Assembly: GCA_051294375.1 (NCBI GenBank)
Contig: CM119265.1
Coordinates: forward strand, 2,208,311 to 2,272,310
Direction: 5' to 3'
Origin: Paraspadella gotoi
Taxonomy: Eukaryota > Chaetognatha
DNA length: 64,000 nt
The position numbers and the translations under genes are program-made. Of the stretch, positions 56,821 to 64,000 are shown piece after piece. The first letter of the stretch is position 1; each line of letters opens with the position of its first letter. The notes below the pieces were generated by a model. The model was given only the letters and a program-made list of their open reading frames with translations. It was not told the origin of the DNA and ran no database searches.

Positions 56821-56845
56821 NNNNNNNNNNNNNNNNNNNNNNNNN
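56821..56845. other. Assembly gap, exactly 25 N
   Basis: Right flank is the start of the second copy of the 48.3-55.6 kb block. Confidence 0.99.
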
Positions 56846-57114
56846 ACAAGCCAGAGAGATATAACCGGCAAAATACAGAATTCGCCATCGATACAAAAAT
56901 GTGAAGAATTTCGTTTTCACTGTGATGGTTGTGCTATTGGAAGTGAAGAAAGGGGAAATGTTATCTGCTGTGCGTCTGCCATTGAGATAAAATGTGATGT
57001 GAACTGTGATGTAGAATGTATGTGAATGTTAATGTGAATATGAAAGTCTGTTTTCACGATTAAGATTTCGGTTTTGTTAGGTTGAGCGTTTTCAAGTGAA
57101 TGAAAAGAATGAAT

Positions 57115-57300
57115 GGATACTCGTCTTTTGAAATTACCTCCATACACTCTTACAAGAATATTGACATAGCAGGTCCCCTCAAGACCTCTCACAGTGTAGT
57201 ATATTCACTTCCTAATACCTGACTTTCCTATCAATGAATGTTAAAAATATTTGTATAATTGTATAAATCGTATAAAATGACATTCCCTTAAGTATTAGTT
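57115..57300 (-). repeat. Interspersed repeat R1, duplicate of locus 4
   Basis: Same order as 48545-48740, with ATAGCAGGTCCCCTCAAGAC. Confidence 0.8.
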
Positions 57301-57525
57301 CGGGAAAATACCATATTAAATACTCCGCACTAGCATCAAATATACAAAGGAGCTGAATTTCATCGAAATTGGAACAGAATATAAGATTTATTAATTAATA
57401 TTTCATATTTATTTGGATTATTAAATATTATCATCATCTGTATTAATTTAAACCAAAGTCGCCGCCCGTGGAATCGAACTCGCGCTTACGTCGTCGTCGT
57501 CGTGTCGTCAATGAATTACGTTTGT

Positions 57526-57526
<1 letters not shown>

Positions 57527-57564
<38 letters not shown>
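57527..57564. repeat. Poly-T run
   Basis: About 37 T, where the left copy (48961-48982) has two T runs of about nine split by AGG. Length is unreliable. Confidence 0.9.
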
Positions 57565-57565
<1 letters not shown>

Positions 57566-57719
57566 GTCTTTTGTTTTTATTTGTCCTTTTTTTTTGATCA
57601 ACGTGACTAATTTCTCCGTCGCGGACTTTGGACAGAAAGGAATCCAATGCCAGACTCATCAAAAACCATGGATGGTTGTGGGCGACGGGTTAAAGTCAGA
57701 GGAACTTAGTTTTTTTTTA

Positions 57720-57896
57720 GTTGCGCCGCGAGTTACACTTTTCTGTCTGTCTGTCCGTCGGTCCGTCCTCTTACGTTAAAAAAGGTTCTCATTTGTTACG
57801 AAAGGAAAAAAAACCTGCAGATATAAGTGACTGCTAAGCGCCACCTTCAGGAATCAAAGAATAAAAGAGGGGCGAAGAGAGTCACTGCGGCGCAAC
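57720..57896 (+). mobile_element. Small TIR element M1, duplicate copy
   Basis: Ends GTTGCGCCGC and GCGGCGCAAC as at 49135-49331, with a shortened GTCGGTC section. Confidence 0.65.
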
Positions 57897-58122
57897 ACAC
57901 ATTTGAATTAACGTTCTTGTTTTTCTCATCTTGCATTGAATGGAATCGATCGGAGATTGTTCTTTCACTGATGTCTCCAATTGGAATGTAGATCTAAAAG
58001 TTTCGAATCTATGCTGTTTTCCTCTAAAAACAATATTCTAAAAATGTCGTCAGCCTATTGTTAATTTTTTATTCATTCTGTTAATTTAATATTTTAACTT
58101 TTGATAAGAGAGAGAGTCAACC

Positions 58123-58330
58123 AGAGAAATAAGGAAAAAAAAAAAAAGAGAAGAGGAGAGAGAGAGAAGAGAGAGAGAGCGAGAGAGCGGAGAGCGAGAG
58201 AGAGTTATCAAGATCTGAACTTTTTTTCTGTGTTCATTGGGGCGGAGAGAAAGATGGGACTATTGGAAATACCCAACATGAAAATTGAGGGAGAAGAGAA
58301 ATTCTGGACGAGAGAGAGAGAGGCAGAGAG

Positions 58331-58365
<35 letters not shown>

Positions 58366-58920
58366 AGAGAGAAGAGAGAGAGAGAGAAAACCAGTGTTAT
58401 CATCCCAACCCAGTAGTAAAAAGTCAGAGGAGAAAAACAAAATAAAGGCAAAAAAAAAAAGCAAAAAAAAGCAAAAAGGTAAAAAACGACGAGAAAATAA
58501 AGCACAGAGTTGGTCTACGGTCCCGGCCGCAGACTTCCATTCGAAACCGACATTCTCTCTCTCTCTTCTCTCTCGCTTCGATGAATTCATACATGAGACC
58601 TCCCCTCCCTTCTTTCTCTGCTTTTTTTTTTGCCCCTGCAATCAAAAATTCAGAGCGAGAGTAGCATTTTGTTGCTTTCTGGCAGTCTCTCTCTCAACTC
58701 TCTCTCTCTTCTTGCTCATTCCTCTCTGCTCTCTCTCTCTCTCTCTTCTCCTCTCCCTCTCTCCGTCTGGGCTATTCCCAACCACCGAGGATGCCTACTT
58801 TCGTGATGTGGCTACGAAAATTTCCCGGAATATTTTAGAAATAAAAACGAAGAAATAATAAAACGAGAAGCACGAGAGAGAAAGCAAATCTAACGAGTAA
58901 AGGAGGAATAAAAGGGAAGC

Positions 58921-58974
<54 letters not shown>

Positions 58975-59043
58975 AGAAGGCAGAGAAAGAAAGAAATAAA
59001 GAGAACAAATGGATAGAAAAGATACAATGAAGAAAAGAGAGAA

Positions 59044-59076
<33 letters not shown>

Positions 59077-59255
59077 GAGAGAGAGAGAAAGAAGGAGAGA
59101 GAGGAGAGAGAGAAGAGAGAGATATAAAAAGAATCTCTCTGCAGCGCTGACCAAATGGGCCTCAGCCTGCAGAGGCAAGGAAAAGGCTCAAACTCACCTT
59201 TTTGATCAATTTCCAGACCAATTCTGGCCTCTGCGCATTCTGTCCTGGTCTGGCG

Positions 59256-59295
<40 letters not shown>

Positions 59296-59962
59296 CTCCT
59301 CTCTCTCTCTCTCTTCTTCTCTTCTCTCACATTCAGTACTCGCCACGCGCAAAATCTCTTTCCAAGGAATTTGTTGATTTTTTTTCGAGAATAAAAAAGG
59401 AAATAAAAAAAAAAAAGCAAGAGATTTTAAACGACAGGCCGCTTCTTCCGGGGAAAAAACCCTGCGCCTCTGATTGGTCCGATTCCCTCGGTGCCGACTC
59501 GACGTCGATTGGTCGAAGCGAAAGGCGAACGCTGATTGGTCGTCTACCAGAGAGGGTGACGTCAGGAAGGCGCGAGTCTCAACGAAAATTACACTTAGGG
59601 AAGAATGAAAGGAGATCTGGTAATTTGATAAGGGAAACTAGAGCGATAGAGAGAGAGAGAGATGGAGGGAGACAGAGAGGTTGGGAGAGGGAGAGGGAGA
59701 CAGAAACAAAAAACAATTTTTATAGTAGAATTAGATACGCACGACCTTTGCGAAAAAGAATTCGAGCTGCCTTCCAAAAAAGAACAATGATCGGCCTCAC
59801 AGATATGATGCAAAAAATAAAAATACATATTTAGTTGGATATAAAATATGTCTGATTGTTTGTAACGTCCGTTTTTTGTGGTTAATTGTGCAATCGTGGG
59901 CTGACTAATTGGCGTCAATGACATGTGGATAAATTAAAGACAGAATACATAAACGTATTATG

Positions 59963-60011
<49 letters not shown>

Positions 60012-60357
60012 GAGAGAGAGAGAGAGAAGAATGATTATGTTTTCTATGACAGAAATTGTGATCCTTTCAAGGGAGACTTAATCTCAAATGAAATAAACGT
60101 AATTTTTTTGCATTAGAAGGAAAATAGGGAGAGAGAGAAGAAGAGGAGAGGAGGGAGAGAGAGAGTGAGAGAGAGAGAGGAGAGAGGAGAGAGAGAGAGA
60201 GAGTTTTCGGAAATAATGTTCAATGATTGAATCGAGTCCAAAAAGGTCAAAAGTGAAAAAATGATTTCTTGAAAAATGTAAATTTAAAAAATGTTTTTTA
60301 AAAAAGGAAAAAACAGCGATAAGCAAATAAGGAGAGAGAGAGAGAGAGAGAGAAGAG

Positions 60358-60395
<38 letters not shown>

Positions 60396-60493
60396 AAGAA
60401 CGAGAGAGAGAGAAAAGGAGTTAGCAGAGATTGATTGCACACAGAAGCTCAACAGGGAGGAATAGAAATCGTATTACTGGGGGAAAAATCTAT

Positions 60494-60519
<26 letters not shown>
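58123..60519 (+). repeat. Identical core of the duplication, right
   Basis: Base-for-base the same as 49556-51952 at an offset of 8567 bp, including every microsatellite length that I compared. It includes the second CCAAT/CRE cluster (59473-59564). Confidence 0.9.
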
Positions 60520-60538
<19 letters not shown>

Positions 60539-63160
60539 AAAGAAATTATGGCAAGAATGAGGTCAATTAGCGATTAATTAATTTATCGATATTACGAAAA
60601 ATAAAGAAAAGCTTCCTATAAAAATAAAAAAACAGCAACATTTTAATTACAAATTAATTAAAAAATAAAGAACCACACCCCGTCAAAAGATGAGAAAAGA
60701 AAAAAAAAGTCATAAAAATTTGACTAATCTTCTCATTTGGCTAGAGAAAGAGAGAGAGAAGAGACGAGAAGAGAGAGAGAGAGAGAAGACGAGAGAGAGA
60801 GAAAAAGAAAATCTTTTATAATAGATTTTAGATGATATCTTAATTGACATCCGATACAATGAATCGTACATTGAATTAAACATTGAATTTACATTATATA
60901 AACTTATAAGAACATCAAAAGTTAAAAGATCAGCGCATACATGATTAAGATAAAATATGTAAGTAAAATTTAGAGAATGAGAAATTGAGCTCTTCATTCA
61001 TGATTGCAGGAAAATTTCTATATATATGAAAAGATTAATTTTTCACATTTTCACGAAGGTCATTGGCATTTGTTTCCTTAGTTTGTTCACCATACAATTT
61101 AAACCATTTTTTTCTGCTCGCAATTTCCAGTAAAAATTACCAGACGCGCTTGCAATGACTATTGACCTTTTTTCCATCTGGCAAAGAAGTCGGCAGGCGA
61201 ATATCAATTAAATTTAGCACGAAAATAACACGACGTAAAACGTAATCTGTTTATCCTTATCAATGCTGAAATTCTCTGCACCAACGATGATTACCCATTA
61301 CAGGCATTACCCACTGTGACAACTCCTAATACCAATGGCTCCATGCCCAATGCTGCATTACCAATGTTCACTGTGTACAACTCTAATCACCGTTAAGTGA
61401 ACAATTTTTGCTAATATTTTGTTTTTTCACATTTGATTTCGCGGGAAAAACAGATGGTTCAATGAAGTTACTTCATTAAAAAATGAAACAAGACGCTTTC
61501 ACGAAATGAATCAACAAAGACCTAATGAGACAAAACGTCTAACGATTCTAGCACATTTTGACGAAAGACACATCGAGCGCCATCTGTCCTCGCACGGCGA
61601 TCCGTCGCGATCCGTCGCCATCTAGCGGTTGGAAAATATAACAGCGAGTTATTGTGATCAACCAATGGAAGCGATCGCTTCGTGCCGATCATCCATTGAT
61701 TCAACTGTTAATCGTGATTATCTGTCTTGCAATTTATCGCTGGTCGCTATTTCATGCGCGATCGTCAATTTTAAACGCACGCCGATATGCAATCACCCTC
61801 GTAATGTGATCAGCCGAACACCCTGGTAATGCGAATCAGCTGAAACACCCCTTTAATGCGATCAGCTGAAACACCCTGTAATGCGATCAGCCCACACCCT
61901 GTAATGCGATCAGCCGAACACCCTGTAATGCGATCTGTAGTCTGAACCCCCAGATCCCTGGCCATTCATCGATTCTGGCCAGCGTGTGGCATATTGAAAT
62001 CTTATTTATTCCATGCTTAGAAACGCTTCTATCATTAATCAACAACTTTTGTTGTAATAGACAAAAGATCAACCCTAGTAAATAAGTCAGCTTTGATTCC
62101 ACCATTTTAATCTATTTGTTACTTGAAACATCTAAAGGAGATCAATTAATGGAACAAGCTCATTAATCATTTATTATCGTTTAATGAATAACTCTTTTAT
62201 TTATTGGTTTAATTAAGTTGATTATTAATTTGCTTTTATTGCATGTTTTGTTTGCATATAGATATTACTATAGCCCTAATGGAATATCTATATGCTTTGT
62301 TATTTTATTAAGGTTATTTTAATTAACTAACCAAGCAAGTGTTGGTTATCTTCATTCAAGTCTCAAACTTTTAATTAACATTTAATTGACGTCAACTGCC
62401 CCGCAAAACATCAGCGCCACTTTCCGCTCAACTTCCTGCAGACGGCATAGATGGCATTTCAGAAACCGTTGTACTCTCAATTCCGCTGAACACGCCTAAA
62501 TGCGATAGCCCAACACCTGTAATGCAATCAGCCGAACACCCTGTAAGCGATCAGCTAACACTTTGTCGTTGAAATTTTGAAAAGAAATTCAGTCGAACGA
62601 ATAAGCGAAGAAATAAAAATAGGAAGAAAGAGAATAGAGAAGAGAAATAGAAAAGTAGGAAGCGGGGGAGTGGATTAGCGAAAAGGGGGGTAATAATTTA
62701 AATGTAATATTATTAAATTGAAAAAAAAGTTAAATTTGTAGCGGCCGCGCCGTCTAGCGGACGGATCATTTTGTTTAAACCAGCCTCAACTTTAAACTCA
62801 TTTGCATATTAATTTTCTCATTTCATGAAAAAGCGGGTCCTTAAATGTCTGGTTACATCCAACCTTATTGTGGTTAGTCCTAAATAGTTAAGGGTAGAAT
62901 TATAACGTTAGAGTTAGAATGAGAGATAAAAATCTCCGAAATAATCTTTTTGGGAATTCCGAATGGAGTGAGTTGGAAGAAATGATGCAGTAGGATGTGG
63001 GTTGTGGTGCGTATTAAAGTGGATGGAGGATGTGATTTTAAGGGTGGTGATGGAGACGGGGTATGTTCACCGGGAGTGAGTCCGTCCACGGGGTGAGATG
63101 GTGAGGAAATGAAGTCGGTGCGCAGGAGGGAATGAAATGTGAGAGAGAAGAGAGGAAGAG

Positions 63161-63202
<42 letters not shown>

Positions 63203-63364
63203 CTGAGGGAAGGAGGGGGGGGACGCAAGGCGTGAAAGTCCTGGGCCTGCCTGGCGTCTTAAAATGGCAAAAAATGGAATCAGGGCCAGACAGGCGTGAA
63301 AATGACAGGTGCTTGAAATGGCTAAAAGGGGAACAAAGCGAAGAAAACGAGATAATGTATAGAA

Positions 63365-63740
63365 AATGTTAATTCAATCATTCACTGCATTCAATTAATT
63401 TATTCATTCCTTTAAAACATTCACTCTATTCCATTCACTTAATTCAAGTCATCGTTAAATTCAATTCATTCCTCTTCAATTCATTGATTTTACTCATTCA
63501 TTCATTAATTCATAAAATTAAATAATTATTTATTTCATTTAATTCAATTTCATTAAATTAATTCAATTCCATTATACAATCATTCAGTACAATTCCAATT
63601 CATTCAATTCAATTCATTCATTCGATAGCAAATTTGGGTCTCGGAAGTATAAAGCAACCAATGGATTTCCCGTCAAACTTTCCGATGTCTTTTGCAATAA
63701 TTCATTCGCTTTTTCAATCATAATTCATTCATTCCAAAGT
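63365..63740. repeat. (ATTCA) degenerate repeat, right copy
   Basis: Counterpart of 54795-55165 with additional indels. Confidence 0.85.
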
Positions 63741-64000
63741 GGATCGTCAAAATTCTCGAATGGTTCATCTTTTAACCACAGGCGTCGCTGGTCGTGACCC
63801 CATCACAGAGGAGGTGTACGATAACATCATTCAGAGGTAGTGAAATGTAAAACTAATCTGGTAATACCTGAGTTTAGATCGTGAATATTTTGTATTATAT
63901 AGTAATTTGATAAAGTGTTGAAAAATGACCCTTCGTGTGTTCCAATATAAGTATTTTGTAATAAGGATAATCTTTACTACCGAGGACAATAAATGAAAAT

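Larger units (their letters stand above)
56846..64000 (+). repeat. 8.6-kb-spaced direct duplication, right copy
   Basis: Repeats 48260-55400 in order, running off the window end. Outside the identical core it has many extra single bases compared with the left copy. Confidence 0.9.

Overview
This 64-kb window is eukaryotic, mostly non-coding DNA, probably from an invertebrate metazoan. I cannot name the species. The evidence is an extreme load of (GA)n/(CT)n microsatellites, short exon-like islands with splice-site-like edges, a tRNA-Leu fragment of eukaryotic type, interspersed short repeats, and no operon-like gene packing. A crustacean or other arthropod would fit, but nothing in the sequence proves it. 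No complete gene is convincing. Nearly all long open frames are translations of GA/CT tracts (Ser-Leu or Arg-Glu runs) and are left out.

The assembly structure dominates the window. Seven gaps of exactly 25 N sit beside duplicated sequence. Five of them lie at or inside a duplicated block, one (5430) is flanked on its left by a block copied 4.4 kb away, and one (55650) has an unclear right side. Copies differ mainly by single-base insertions and deletions, as expected where raw long reads were pasted in during gap filling. The main duplicated blocks are 5.06-5.43 kb and 9.8-10.3 kb; 11.2-12.0 and 12.05-12.7; 12.85-17.13 and 17.18-21.25 (no N between); 22.4-23.9 and 24.3-26.5; 27.2-28.7 and 30.6-32.2; a giant inverted pair 34.8-41.3 and 41.4-47.1; and 48.3-55.6 and 56.8-64.0. 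Inside the last pair about 2.4 kb is base-for-base identical.

Layout: 0-5 kb is cleaner sequence with a terminal-exon candidate at 65-191 (minus) and a possible small frame at 3825-3986 (minus). 5-11 kb holds TTACTAAA-type repeats, GA tracts, a GCATT-rich tract and a tRNA-Leu 3' half. 11-21 kb has long pyrimidine tracts, degenerate telomere-like TTAGGG arrays and a five-box ATTGG (reverse CCAAT) array. 21-27 kb is gap-ridden and contains a 315-bp GC-rich insert that reads like bacterial or phage DNA. 28.7-30 kb has three exon-like islands. 32-34 kb switches sharply from purine-rich to pyrimidine-rich. 34.8-47.1 kb is the inverted duplication. 48-64 kb is the direct duplication, with a small TIR element, a promoter-like CCAAT/CRE cluster and a 24-bp minisatellite.

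Two interspersed repeat families are visible at several independent loci: a roughly 200-300 bp repeat with the core GCAGGGACCTGCTATGTCAT, and a small inverted-repeat element with GTTGCGCCGC ends. The items most worth checking are the bacterial-like insert, the helically spaced CCAAT-box array, and the exon islands at 28.7-30 kb.
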